Both the position numbers and the translations under genes were made by a program. Below, piece by piece: positions 48,530 through 58,580 of a DNA stretch of 64,000 bases. Each line of letters starts with the position of its first letter. The stretch's first letter is position 1. The DNA lies in contig JAHHEN010000003.1 of assembly GCA_018982785.1 (NCBI GenBank), positions 1 to 64,000 on the forward strand, given 5' to 3'. The notes under the pieces are model-generated. The model had not been told where the DNA came from and did no database searches. It saw nothing but the letters and a program-made list of their open reading frames with translations. The stretch comes from Enterococcus innesii. GTDB taxonomy: Bacteria; Bacillota; Bacilli; Lactobacillales; Enterococcaceae.

Positions 48530-49372
48530 GTGAAGATTATCAAGAGGATCAACAACAATGTTGTACTTTCAAAAGAAGATGAAGTTGAAGTGATCCTAAT
48601 GGGAAAAGGGATCGGCTTTCAAACGAAACCGGGTGACCTGATTCCGGCTGAGCGAATCGAAAAAAAATACTACCCAGAAGATGACTTGACAGTGGAACAT
48701 ATGTCGAAAGTCATGACGAAGGCTGACGAAAAACAAATGGCCGTGATTTATGAAATCGTGCGTCTTTTTCGGGAAAGTGTTGGAACCGATTTCAATCCAA
48801 ATGTTTATTTCACACTGATGGATCATATCTTGTTTGCCATCAGTCGTCAAAAGCAAGACATTGTTTTGACCAATCCCATGCACTGGGAAATCAAGAAGAT
48901 TTACGCCAAAGAATATGCGGTCAGTCTTCAAGCGGTGGAGTTGATCCGCAAAGAGCTGTACCCAGATTTTTCACAAGAAGAAGCTGCTTTTATTACCTTG
49001 CATTTCGTCAATGCGCAAATTGAAAAAAGCGCCAATCAAAGTGCCTATGAGCACACCGAGTTGACCAACAATATTTTACGGATCGTTAAGTATAGCATGA
49101 ACATCGAGTACGATGAGAATTCTTCCTACTTCCAACGGTTTGTGACCCACATTCGCTATTATTTAATTCGACAAAGTCAAGAAAAAGAAGAGCCAGTATT
49201 GGCAAATCCGATGATTGCCTTGGCCTTCAGCAGCTATCCGAAAGAAAAAGAAACCGCAGATTCGATCAAAGAATACTTATTTGAACAAAAGGGCTGGCAT
49301 GTCAACGATATGGAATTGATGTATTTGATTCTGCATATCGGCAACTTAGCCGCTCACTCAAAATTGACTTAA
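48530..49372 (+). CDS. licT: BglG/LicT-family transcription antiterminator
   Basis: A 280-residue RNA-binding regulator. The co-antiterminator domain (about 1-55) starts MKIIKRINNNVVLSK and has the GKGIGFQ motif. PRD1 (about 68-170) and PRD2 (about 175-280) carry the histidines phosphorylated by PTS proteins (for example DHILFA, LHFVNAQ and LHIGNLA). It binds the two RAT sites here and lets transcription through when a beta-glucoside is available. The GTG start at 48530 has AAGGAGG seven bases upstream. Confidence 0.95.
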   Translation: MKIIKRINNNVVLSKEDEVEVILMGKGIGFQTKPGDLIPAERIEKKYYPEDDLTVEHMSKVMTKADEKQMAVIYEIVRLFRESVGTDFNPNVYFTLMDHILFAISRQKQDIVLTNPMHWEIKKIYAKEYAVSLQAVELIRKELYPDFSQEEAAFITLHFVNAQIEKSANQSAYEHTELTNNILRIVKYSMNIEYDENSSYFQRFVTHIRYYLIRQSQEKEEPVLANPMIALAFSSYPKEKETADSIKEYLFEQKGWHVNDMELMYLILHIGNLAAHSKLT

Positions 49373-49382
49373 GAATGGAAAT

Positions 49383-49411
49383 GGATTCGTTACAGTTCGG
49401 CTGGCAAGACC
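49383..49411 (+). promoter_or_regulatory. RAT antiterminator site 2
   Basis: A second 29-base RNA target, nearly the same as site 1 (GGATTCGTTACAGTTCGG start, GGCAAGACC end), between licT and the PTS gene. Confidence 0.85.
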
Positions 49412-49436
49412 TGCACTTTCTTACAATACTCGTTGA

Positions 49437-49456
49437 GGAGACCCGTCTCGTTTTTT
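49437..49456 (+). terminator. LicT-controlled terminator 2
   Basis: A short GAGA/TCTC hairpin ending in GTTTTTT. It is weaker than terminator 1, and its overlap with RAT 2 is less clear. Confidence 0.55.
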
Positions 49457-49542
49457 ATGGGTGATACTCCTGCTTGTTTATTGTAGAAATGGCCGGTCTT
49501 TTTATTTTTATTAAATGATCTATATAAAAAGGAGAAATCAAA

Positions 49543-51444
49543 ATGGCAAAATATACTGAATTAGCACAAGACATTTTGGCCCACGTTGGCGGCAAAGAAA
49601 ATGTCTCTTCTGTAAAACACTGTGTGACACGCTTGCGTTTCCACTTAAAAGACGAAAGCAAAGCCGATACCGATTACTTACAAAAACGTGACGGTGTTGT
49701 AACAGTCGTCAAAGCAGGTGGACAATACCAAGTGGTTATCGGCAATCATGTACCAGATGTCTATGATGAGGTGTTGAAAGTTGGCGGATTAGCCGATGGC
49801 GGCAGCCTTGATATCGATGAAGGCGACGAAAAGAAAGGCAGTTTGTTTGATCGCTTTATCGATGTCATCTCAAGTTTGTTCCAACCGTTCCTAGGTCCAT
49901 TAGCGGCAGCCGGTATTTTAAAAGGGATCACGGCGTTGCTGGCAGCAACTGGGATGGAAGCAACCAATGGTATCTATGTGGTAATGAATACCCTAGGCGA
50001 TGGTTTGTTCCAATACTTACCAATGATCTTAGCCGTGACCGCAGCGAAGAAATTCAAGATGAATACCTATACGGCTTTGGCGATCGCAGGGGCGATGGTC
50101 TATCCGGGCTTAGCAGAAAGCGTGGCTGAAGCGAGCAAAGTCTTCGGTCTAACCTTGACCTTACCAGCAGGGGGTTACTTTAACAGCGTACTGCCAATTA
50201 TTTTGGCGATTTTTGTCGCTTCAAAAATTGAGCAGTTTATGCGCAAAGTTACACCTGACGTAGTCAAAATGTTTGTGGTTCCTTTTGTAACGATTTTGAT
50301 CACTGTGCCGTTGACCTTCTTTGTGGTAGGTCCAGTCGCGAATACAGCATCTAGCTGGATCGGTATTGCTTTCCAAGCGGTTTATGATTTCAGCCCAATC
50401 ATTTATGGATTTGCTTTAGGGGCATTATGGCAAGTATTGGTAATGTTTGGTCTTCACTGGGGTCTTGTGCCATTGGCGATCATGGATATGGCCCAAAACG
50501 GCTCTTCGATTATTTTGACCGCCGCAGTGTTACCATGTTTCACGCAAACGGGTGTGTTAGCAGCGATTTGGTTGAAAACGAAAGAACCAAAAGTCAAACA
50601 AGGCGCAATGCCAGCATTGATCTCATCGATCTTCGGTGTGACTGAACCTGCGATCTACGGGTACACGTTGCCAATGAAAACACCATTTATCGTTTCTTGT
50701 TTAGTTTCAGGTTTCGTTGGTATCTACTTGTCAATCTTTAATGTCACTGGTTACGCAATGGGCGGTATGGGCATCTTCTTGTATCCTGCATATATCGATC
50801 CAGCAACAGGCAGCTTCCATAGCGTGATCCACTTAGCAATCGGTACAGTGATTGCGATCGTGGCGTCATTTATCATCATGATGTTATTGAAAGTACCAAC
50901 TTTGTATACAACTGTTGATTCACCAGTCGACGGTCAAGCAGCACCAGCAGCACCAGCACCAGAAGTAAAAACCGTTTCTGCCAGCGTCAAAGATGAAACA
51001 GTCAAAAGTCCAGTAACCGGTCAAGTGGTTGCTTTAGCAGATGTGGAAGACAAAGTCTTTTCTTCAGGTGCTATGGGAAAAGGGATCGCCGTTGAACCAG
51101 CGATCGGTGAAATCACTGCTCCAGCAGATGCAGAAGTCAAAATCTTGTTTCCAACAAAACATGCCATCGGCTTAGTCACTGAGGATGGGACAGAATTATT
51201 GATCCACATCGGCATGAATACGGTGGAACTTGAAGGCAATCACTTTACTGCCTACATCAACCAAGGAGACAAAGTCAAAGCCGGTCAAAAATTGATCTCT
51301 TTTGATACAGAGGCGATTCGCGCGGAAGGCTATTCCTTGCTGACACCAGTCATCGTCACGAACTCTAGCGACTATAGTGACATCCAAACGACACAGTCAA
51401 AAGAAGTAACAGCGAAGGACGATTTGATTGAAGTCGTAAAATAA
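49543..51444 (+). CDS. PTS beta-glucoside transporter EIIBCA
   Basis: A 633-residue fused permease that imports and phosphorylates beta-glucosides. EIIB (about 1-85) carries its phosphorylated Cys in KHCVTRLRF. EIIC (about 105-455) has about ten helices and the GxTEPAIYGYTLP motif. EIIA (about 480-620, after an Ala/Pro linker) carries the His in LLIHIGMNTVEL. AAAGGAG precedes the ATG. It follows RAT 2 and precedes the glucosidase. Confidence 0.96.
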   Translation: MAKYTELAQDILAHVGGKENVSSVKHCVTRLRFHLKDESKADTDYLQKRDGVVTVVKAGGQYQVVIGNHVPDVYDEVLKVGGLADGGSLDIDEGDEKKGSLFDRFIDVISSLFQPFLGPLAAAGILKGITALLAATGMEATNGIYVVMNTLGDGLFQYLPMILAVTAAKKFKMNTYTALAIAGAMVYPGLAESVAEASKVFGLTLTLPAGGYFNSVLPIILAIFVASKIEQFMRKVTPDVVKMFVVPFVTILITVPLTFFVVGPVANTASSWIGIAFQAVYDFSPIIYGFALGALWQVLVMFGLHWGLVPLAIMDMAQNGSSIILTAAVLPCFTQTGVLAAIWLKTKEPKVKQGAMPALISSIFGVTEPAIYGYTLPMKTPFIVSCLVSGFVGIYLSIFNVTGYAMGGMGIFLYPAYIDPATGSFHSVIHLAIGTVIAIVASFIIMMLLKVPTLYTTVDSPVDGQAAPAAPAPEVKTVSASVKDETVKSPVTGQVVALADVEDKVFSSGAMGKGIAVEPAIGEITAPADAEVKILFPTKHAIGLVTEDGTELLIHIGMNTVELEGNHFTAYINQGDKVKAGQKLISFDTEAIRAEGYSLLTPVIVTNSSDYSDIQTTQSKEVTAKDDLIEVVK

Positions 51445-51493
51445 ATAGGTTTAACGGCACGTCGTTGGATCAGTAAGATTGCTTTCTTGCTGA

Positions 51494-53005
<1,512 letters not shown>

Positions 53006-53013
53006 AATAAACC

Positions 53014-53046
53014 AAAGCGGCTCTCACCAAAGAGAGCCGCTTTTTT
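53014..53046 (+). terminator. Terminator of the beta-glucoside operon
   Basis: AAAGCGGCTCTC/GAGAGCCGCTTT arms, then TTT. Confidence 0.93.
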
Positions 53047-53053
53047 GTTGTGC

Positions 53054-53239
53054 TCAGTAAAAAAAGAAGAGAAAGGGGGTTAGCAGCTGCCATGCTAGAA
53101 AGATCAATGAAACAGTCAACGCCCATTTTTTCATTTTTAATTTAGGCACAAGGGATTCGGGCATCAAATAGACAAGAGAGAATACTGTAAGAAAAAACAA
53201 CAGGGTCAGTGGTTGGATAATAAAGGTGAGCCAATTCAT
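53054..53239 (-). CDS. Small two-helix membrane protein, unknown function
   Basis: A 61-residue protein with two membrane helices (about 5-25 and 38-58) around a short charged loop. I recognise no family. ATG 53239 is chosen because AAAGGAG lies eight bases upstream; a longer start has none. It is convergent with the glucosidase and stands alone. Confidence 0.65.
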   Translation of the reverse strand: MNWLTFIIQPLTLLFFLTVFSLVYLMPESLVPKLKMKKWALTVSLIFLAWQLLTPFLFFFY

Positions 53240-53388
53240 AGAGCACGCTCCTTTCAAGAGTGTTGGCGTTTTTTGTTATGTGTTTTAAATTGCAATTTAA
53301 TTATATATTTAATCTATCAAGGAGGCAAGCTGCTTATGGGAGTAGTGATCGTTTGAAAGAAGGGGATAGACAAACGATTGGCATGTCA

Positions 53389-53404
53389 TTGAACTTAAGT
53401 TCAA
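53389..53404. promoter_or_regulatory. Perfect 16-bp palindrome of unknown role
   Basis: TTGAACTTAAGTTCAA is fully symmetric and looks like a protein-binding site. I see no convincing promoter beside it, and the cognate regulator is unknown. Confidence 0.4.
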
Positions 53405-53454
53405 AATCTAACAGAGTAACGGAGTATGCTTGAGGATAGAATCAGAGCCCTCAA

Positions 53455-53475
53455 TAAAAAACCCCTTTTCAGGGG
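53455..53475 (-). terminator. Terminator of the small membrane protein gene at 53582
   Basis: On the minus strand CCCC/GGGG arms with a 6-base loop are followed by a T run. Confidence 0.65.
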
Positions 53476-53581
53476 ATGCTGGTGGTTGGAACTATTGGAA
53501 GAAACCGCATATTTGATGGAGCTACGTGTGCTTAGTTGCTGAATGCACGACCTGTGTAAGTGTGTAGTCAGCAACTATCAG

Positions 53582-53839
53582 TCAACGTTTTCTAGTTCGT
53601 AAGTAAAAAATATAGCCGAGGAGACTAGCGGAAAGCAAAAATCCTAGGAAATAAAAGATTAACAGTGCATCAGCCATCTCATAGGAATACTCTAAAATCT
53701 TACAAACAAAGATCACTAAAGAAACCGTGATGGATAAGGAAACCCATGTGAAACGCGGCAATCGTTTCGTTACGATGATCAATCCTAACGAAAAAAAGAT
53801 GACTGGTACCCAAAAGATCAAGCGAGCAAGTTGGATCAT
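53582..53839 (-). CDS. Small three-helix membrane protein, unknown function
   Basis: An 85-residue protein with about three membrane helices and a basic C-terminal tail (YLRTRKR). I recognise no family. ATG 53839 is chosen because GGAGAG lies about six bases upstream. It follows the mprF-araC hybrid on the same strand after about 100 bases and may be transcribed with it. Confidence 0.65.
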   Translation of the reverse strand: MIQLARLIFWVPVIFFSLGLIIVTKRLPRFTWVSLSITVSLVIFVCKILEYSYEMADALLIFYFLGFLLSASLLGYIFYLRTRKR

Positions 53840-53945
53840 TTTATCTCTCCTCATTCAAATTGATTTGAGTAAAAGGATAGCTTAAAACATTTGTTATTAA
53901 AAATAATAACCCTTGCTGATGAGGCGTAGTGAAGAAAAACGTGTT

Positions 53946-56498
53946 TTAACTTAAAGCGTGAGCGTAATGTTTTTCTTTAAATTCTTTTGGTGTTTGCCCA
54001 GTAACGGCCTTGAAATTACGGATAAAATGGCTTTGATTCGCAAATGCCAACTGGGTGCTGATTTTCTCGTAGGAATAATCGGTGAACAGCAATAGATGTT
54101 TGGCTTCACTGATTTTTCGTTCCTGAATGTAATTGTGGATCGTTTTGTTCATTTCTTTTTTGAACTGATTGCATAGATGCGTCTTATGTTTTTCAGTAAT
54201 GGCAGCGAGGTCATCAATGGTCACTTTTTCATAGAGATGGCTATCAATATAATTAACGATCGTTTTGACCAATAGTGATTTTTTTGCCAATGGATAGCTA
54301 TGCAAAAGTTCCATAAAACGATAAGTTGCTTCTTTGATATAGCGGAGGCATTCTTCGGCAGAATGAATATAAACTAGTCCTTGAATCAAAGAGTCGGATA
54401 AACCGAATGCTTGGTTGACTGGTACGCCTTCATCAATGCTCATGCGGGTCACGACAGCGACAAAGGCTGAGAACTTCAGCTTCAAGCCTTCAAGTTCATA
54501 AGGGGAGAGAGAAACGCTATAAGTCTCTTTCATTTTGTTAAATACCCAAACCACTTTTTCAGGCTCGTTCCGCTTGATGTAATCAAGATAACGCAATTCA
54601 AAATGATAAGAATCAAAGGTGGCTTCATGCACACGACGTTCATAAAGATTGGTTTCCAGACTCAGATCCGTTTGCATTGATCGGTCGTGGGGATCATTTA
54701 AGTAATTCCACTGATCCATCTCTGTTAAGAAGGTTTCCAGTGCCTGCGGAAAGTCTGCTTGCTTCCCAGAAGGATCCCCCATGACCAAGCATTTATTATT
54801 AAAGGTCGTAAACTGAAAAAAGACCGTCGGCTCGCCGATTTCTGGATAAACGTACACTTGCTTGTCTTTTAAATAAACAAGATGGCTGTCGCTATTGCCG
54901 CCATAGGTGTTCAAAACATGTTTCACTTTATCAGTGGCGGCACTGACGCCTAGTTGGTGCTTTGGTCCCATCAAGTAGCGGGCAAACAGCAGCATCGCAA
55001 CGGCGACAAATAAAATCGCAACGAAACCTTGGAGCCATAATTTTTCAGAGGGGAAAAGCAAAAAGTCCATCGAATGGTGGTGCGTCGGATGTCGATTGAG
55101 ATGAGGCATATTATAGACCCCAATAATGACATAGAGGATCGTCAGCGAACCAATCAACAAACCATCGATCGTCAACCATTCCCACGAGAAGACTAGCTGT
55201 TTACGGAATAACTCGCTTTTTGAAAAAATCATGATCGCTAATAATAATAGAAGAAACAGCATGGTCGAAAAGCGGAAACCCGCAAAAATAGCATAACCGA
55301 TCGTTGCTGCAATCAACAAAAGTGTCGGCACATACGCGCGACTGACACGGGCAGAGATGCCGCGACCGGCAATCAAAAAGAGATAACCGAGAAAGATACT
55401 CGGGTACTGCATCACGAAATTCAAGCGAATCGGATTGAGATGGGCTAACCATTTGATTTGGTCAAAGGCTTCTGGGATCGTGGCGGAGAGTACCAACATC
55501 GTTCCCGTCAGATAAAGCAGCAACACTTCGATCTTATGGAATACTTCCAACAACAAGCTTTTGGGAATCCCAGAAAAGCGCTGGTTGAGGGAGACGCCAA
55601 CATTTTTTGAGAAAAAGATCAAACCGATCAAAAAGGGAATAATGTAATAAAACAGGCGGAACAGCAAGAGCCAAGCAATAACACTTTCACGGGGAATTTG
55701 CAGTGAACCCATTCCCATGATCATCATTACATCAAACGTTCCAAGTTCCCCAGGAATCATCGATACGATTCCAATCACGGAAGCAGCAATGAAAAGCGGC
55801 AACAGTTGAAACACATCGACCGAGACACCCATCAAGAGACCCGTCGTGAAGAAGGCGGCAAAAACACCCAGCCATTCCAATAAGGAAGCGGCGATCAGCT
55901 GCAGACGATCACGTCGTTGCAGTCCACCTAAGTAGGCATTTTTTTTGGAAAAACTAAGGGCATAGACAACTGGAAAATAAAGACTGCCGCCTAAAAGCCA
56001 GATCCAATACTGTTGTAGATAATCGGTCGTTGGACCGAAGAGGACGAATGCCAGCGCAGCAAGCGACAAAATCGAAAGACCAGACATTAAGTAGATAAAA
56101 ATCTTCGAAATTGCTTGGGCAACGTCTTTGCCTTTTTTTCCTTTGCCATAAAATTCCGACCGTAACCCGATACTGATGAAACCGCCAAAGCCGATCAAAT
56201 TGTTCATGGTATTGATGATCCAGCTGGTTTCTAGTAAATAACGGCGATCAGGTTTGTCCCCTAGCAAGCGATTCAAGACGATATCATATAAGACCATGGG
56301 AAAGACACACAGTAAGCCAATGACAGCCATTAAAGCCACTCGCCAAAGGGATAGTTGGGCAAACAATTGTTTTAGTTGATCAATCGAGATCGTCTTGCTT
56401 AAGGAAAGCAGCTCGCCAAACACGATCACGGCGACTGCAATTAAGAAGAGTGTTTTAAACAGTGAGCGGTGGTCGCGGAGCCAAGTAAAGATTTTCAT
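53946..56498 (-). CDS. mprF: Hybrid protein: MprF flippase domain fused to an AraC-type regulator
   Basis: One open frame of 850 residues. Residues 1-509 are the membrane (flippase) domain of MprF with about 14 helices, including LIGFGGFISIGLRSEF and IPGELGTFD. Residues 510-599 are only the first part of the aminoacyl-phosphatidylglycerol synthase domain (YGGNSDSHLVYLKDK, VMGDPSG). At about residue 600 (near 54701) the sequence switches to an AraC-type regulator: a helical domain, then two helix-turn-helix motifs (about 745-848; VTIDDLAAI, SEAKHLL, FANQSHFIRNFK, GQTPKEF). The catalytic synthase core is absent, so it should not make lysyl- or alanyl-PG. It follows the hydrolase gene by two bases. 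It may be a membrane-tethered regulator, a deletion product or an assembly join. Confidence 0.85.
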   Translation of the reverse strand: MKIFTWLRDHRSLFKTLFLIAVAVIVFGELLSLSKTISIDQLKQLFAQLSLWRVALMAVIGLLCVFPMVLYDIVLNRLLGDKPDRRYLLETSWIINTMNNLIGFGGFISIGLRSEFYGKGKKGKDVAQAISKIFIYLMSGLSILSLAALAFVLFGPTTDYLQQYWIWLLGGSLYFPVVYALSFSKKNAYLGGLQRRDRLQLIAASLLEWLGVFAAFFTTGLLMGVSVDVFQLLPLFIAASVIGIVSMIPGELGTFDVMMIMGMGSLQIPRESVIAWLLLFRLFYYIIPFLIGLIFFSKNVGVSLNQRFSGIPKSLLLEVFHKIEVLLLYLTGTMLVLSATIPEAFDQIKWLAHLNPIRLNFVMQYPSIFLGYLFLIAGRGISARVSRAYVPTLLLIAATIGYAIFAGFRFSTMLFLLLLLAIMIFSKSELFRKQLVFSWEWLTIDGLLIGSLTILYVIIGVYNMPHLNRHPTHHHSMDFLLFPSEKLWLQGFVAILFVAVAMLLFARYLMGPKHQLGVSAATDKVKHVLNTYGGNSDSHLVYLKDKQVYVYPEIGEPTVFFQFTTFNNKCLVMGDPSGKQADFPQALETFLTEMDQWNYLNDPHDRSMQTDLSLETNLYERRVHEATFDSYHFELRYLDYIKRNEPEKVVWVFNKMKETYSVSLSPYELEGLKLKFSAFVAVVTRMSIDEGVPVNQAFGLSDSLIQGLVYIHSAEECLRYIKEATYRFMELLHSYPLAKKSLLVKTIVNYIDSHLYEKVTIDDLAAITEKHKTHLCNQFKKEMNKTIHNYIQERKISEAKHLLLFTDYSYEKISTQLAFANQSHFIRNFKAVTGQTPKEFKEKHYAHALS

Positions 56499-56500
56499 AG

Positions 56501-57226
56501 TTATTCACCGACCTTTTCTAAAAAAGATAATACTTTCGTATTAAATACCTCTGGATTCTTTCGTGCAAAACTATGTCCTTGTCCTTTGACGACGATAAAA
56601 TTGGACTGAGGAATACTGTTTGCAATATAAAAAGAATGGGAGAGCTTGATCGAATCACGTTTGCCAACCAAGATCAATGTCGGCACACTGAGGTGATTCA
56701 AATCGGCGGTGGAGAGACCGATTGGACGAAACAACAATCCCAAAATAGGCAGAAAGCCCCGCATGCCTTTGGAGAATGGAGAACAAAGCCAAACGATCAG
56801 ATATTGCAAAACACTGCCGATTCGAGAAAAGAGCCGTACACCTCGCGGTTCCGTGTTGCCAGAGTTTAAAATCATGCAGCTGACATGCTCTGGGTAGAGA
56901 TGGCAAAAGACCATCGCCAGATTGGCACCATCGCTAAATCCTAGTAAGGCGATTTTTGTTAGCTTTTCTTGCTGAATAATTGCTAAGAGATCTGTTGCCA
57001 TTTTAAAAAAATCGATTTTCTTCTGCGTATTGGTGGATTTGCCATGTCCTCGACTATCGATTAAATACAGTTGATGTTTTTGACGCAAAGCGTCGACCTG
57101 CTTTGAGAAATAGGCACTGCTGCCGCCATTTCCGTGCAGTAAAAAAAGTGGTCGTCCTGAACCGGTTTTCTCGTAATAGAGGACAGACCCGTCCGGTAAG
57201 GGCGCGTAACATTTTTCAACTTCCAT
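56501..57226 (-). CDS. Alpha/beta hydrolase in the mprF operon (AhyD-like)
   Basis: A 241-residue alpha/beta-fold hydrolase. The oxyanion motif is LLHGNGG (near 30), the nucleophile elbow is GFSDGAN (Ser near 98) and the His is in GQGHSF (near 221). In E. faecium a hydrolase of this kind, AhyD, is reported to be co-transcribed with an MprF-type synthase and to remove amino acids from phosphatidylglycerol; that assignment is by analogy. The promoter is TTGTGA, 18 bases, TATACT (57247-57276, minus strand). TAGGTGA precedes ATG 57226. Confidence 0.82.
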   Translation of the reverse strand: MEVEKCYAPLPDGSVLYYEKTGSGRPLFLLHGNGGSSAYFSKQVDALRQKHQLYLIDSRGHGKSTNTQKKIDFFKMATDLLAIIQQEKLTKIALLGFSDGANLAMVFCHLYPEHVSCMILNSGNTEPRGVRLFSRIGSVLQYLIVWLCSPFSKGMRGFLPILGLLFRPIGLSTADLNHLSVPTLILVGKRDSIKLSHSFYIANSIPQSNFIVVKGQGHSFARKNPEVFNTKVLSFLEKVGE

Positions 57227-57246
57227 TTTTTCACCTACTTTCTAAG

Positions 57247-57276
57247 AGTATACCTTGAAGTCAGGGGCTATCACAA
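57247..57276 (-). promoter_or_regulatory. Promoter of the hydrolase/mprF-araC unit
   Basis: TTGTGA, 18 bases, TATACT on the minus strand. Confidence 0.6.
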
Positions 57277-57350
57277 ACATATCACTAGATAAAATGAGAA
57301 AAAATAACAATCTGCTCATCTTTTTTTTACCATAAGTTCAGGAAAAGGCT

Positions 57351-57375
57351 TTTTTCTTTACAATGTAAAGAAAAA
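57351..57375. promoter_or_regulatory. Perfect 25-bp palindrome in the divergent region
   Basis: Twelve-base arms TTTTTCTTTACA and TGTAAAGAAAAA around one central A. It lies between the hydrolase/mprF-araC promoter and the reductase promoter, about 40 bases from the latter's -35. It is a likely operator. The AraC part of the hybrid or another regulator could bind it. Confidence 0.55.
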
Positions 57376-57413
57376 TAATCGGCTAAGTTAATTAATTTGT
57401 TTTCAGAAAATTC

Positions 57414-57442
57414 TTTACAAACCCGGTTACGTTGTCTATAAT
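57414..57442 (+). promoter_or_regulatory. Promoter of the ferredoxin-NADP reductase gene
   Basis: TTTACA, 17 bases, TATAAT. Confidence 0.85.
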
Positions 57443-57454
57443 CGAACTAACTAA

Positions 57455-57473
57455 TTGAGAATGATTTTCATTT
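57455..57473. promoter_or_regulatory. Fur-box-like operator
   Basis: TTGAGAATGATTTTCATTT matches the GATAATGATAATCATTATC consensus at most positions. It lies just after the -10 box, at the expected transcription start, a repressing position. It suggests iron control. Confidence 0.7.
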
Positions 57474-57492
57474 ACGAAAGAGAGGCTAGCCA

Positions 57493-58518
57493 ATGACCAC
57501 TATAGCAGATGTTCTGATTATCGGAGGAGGGCCTACGGGGCTCTATGCAAGTTTTTATGCCGGATTACGTGATCTATCGGTCGTATTGTTTGAAGCACAA
57601 GCCGAATTAGGCGGGAAGATCAATTTTTATCCTGAAAAAATGGTCTGGGATGTAGGTGCATTGCCGCCAACCAAGGGGAAGAAAGTCAAAGAACACTTGA
57701 TTGAACAGGCTAAGTTGTTTGATCCAACGATCTATCTGAAAACGAAAATCATCGAATTGACCAAGGAAGACAACCTTTTTTATGCAGTGGATGACCAAGG
57801 GAGGACTCATGTTGGACGCACCATTTTAGTTTGTATTGGCGGCGGTGTCGTCTCTCCGCAAAAATTGCCATGTTTCATCCATAATAATGTCGACAACTAT
57901 ATCCACTATCAGTTTCCTGACCAGCAAGCGATCCAAGGCAAACATCTAGTGATCTCTGGCGGCGGCGATGCGGCGGTGGATTATGCGATCGAAGCAGTGT
58001 CTTATGGTGCCAAAGTCACGTTGTGCTATCGAGGGGAAAAACTGAAAGCCCATGAAGCACAAGTAAAGAAGATGAAAGCAGAAGGGATTCAAGTGCTGAT
58101 GAATCACACCATCGATGGGGTGAATCAAGCAGAAACCTTCAATATGGTTCTACGACTAAAAAACAGTGCCAACCATGAGACGATCGATTTTTTATGCGAT
58201 CATCTACTGATCCAACACGGTTATGACCGTGACAGTGGCTTGTTAGATAAAGTTTCCTTTGATCTTGCACGTCATGAAGACTTTTATTTGAACTGTGAGA
58301 TTCCAACAAAAACCAGTCATCCCGGTGTGTTTGCAGCTGGTGACATCCATTATTTCAAAGGCAAAGTGAATCTTTTGGCGGGAGCCTTTCAAGATGCTGC
58401 GCAAGCAGTCAATCAGATCAAACATTATTTAGAGCCGACCAGTGTCCCACAGGCGATGGTTTCTTCCCACAATGAGAAATTCAGTGAAAGAAATCGTCAG
58501 TTGTTGGTGAATGAGTAG
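57493..58518 (+). CDS. Ferredoxin/flavodoxin--NADP+ reductase, thioredoxin-reductase type
   Basis: A 341-residue FAD enzyme of the YumC type, which passes electrons between NADPH and ferredoxin or flavodoxin. The FAD-binding motif is IIGGGPTGLYA (near 9), the NADPH motif is ISGGGDAAVDYA (near 155) and the C-terminal FAD motif is FAAGDIHYFKGK (near 277). It lacks the CxxC of thioredoxin reductases. GAGAGGCTAGCC precedes ATG 57493. The Fur-like box suggests induction under iron limitation, where such reductases support flavodoxin or haem/iron release. Confidence 0.93.
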   Translation: MTTIADVLIIGGGPTGLYASFYAGLRDLSVVLFEAQAELGGKINFYPEKMVWDVGALPPTKGKKVKEHLIEQAKLFDPTIYLKTKIIELTKEDNLFYAVDDQGRTHVGRTILVCIGGGVVSPQKLPCFIHNNVDNYIHYQFPDQQAIQGKHLVISGGGDAAVDYAIEAVSYGAKVTLCYRGEKLKAHEAQVKKMKAEGIQVLMNHTIDGVNQAETFNMVLRLKNSANHETIDFLCDHLLIQHGYDRDSGLLDKVSFDLARHEDFYLNCEIPTKTSHPGVFAAGDIHYFKGKVNLLAGAFQDAAQAVNQIKHYLEPTSVPQAMVSSHNEKFSERNRQLLVNE

Positions 58519-58546
58519 CCATGCTTCTTTGTGAATGAAAAAGTAG

Positions 58547-58580
58547 AAAAAGCAGGAGTCCCGTATGAGTCCTGCTTTTT
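58547..58580 (+). terminator. Terminator of the reductase gene
   Basis: AAAAGCAGGA/TCCTGCTTTT arms followed by TTT. Confidence 0.9.

Larger units (their letters stand above)
53240..53581. other. Intergenic region with a perfect palindrome and a mini-frame
   Basis: It holds AAGGAGG followed ten bases later by a six-codon frame (ATG 53337 region, MGVVIV), the 16-bp palindrome at 53389-53404 and a minus-strand terminator at 53455-53475. I see no larger gene. Confidence 0.45.
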
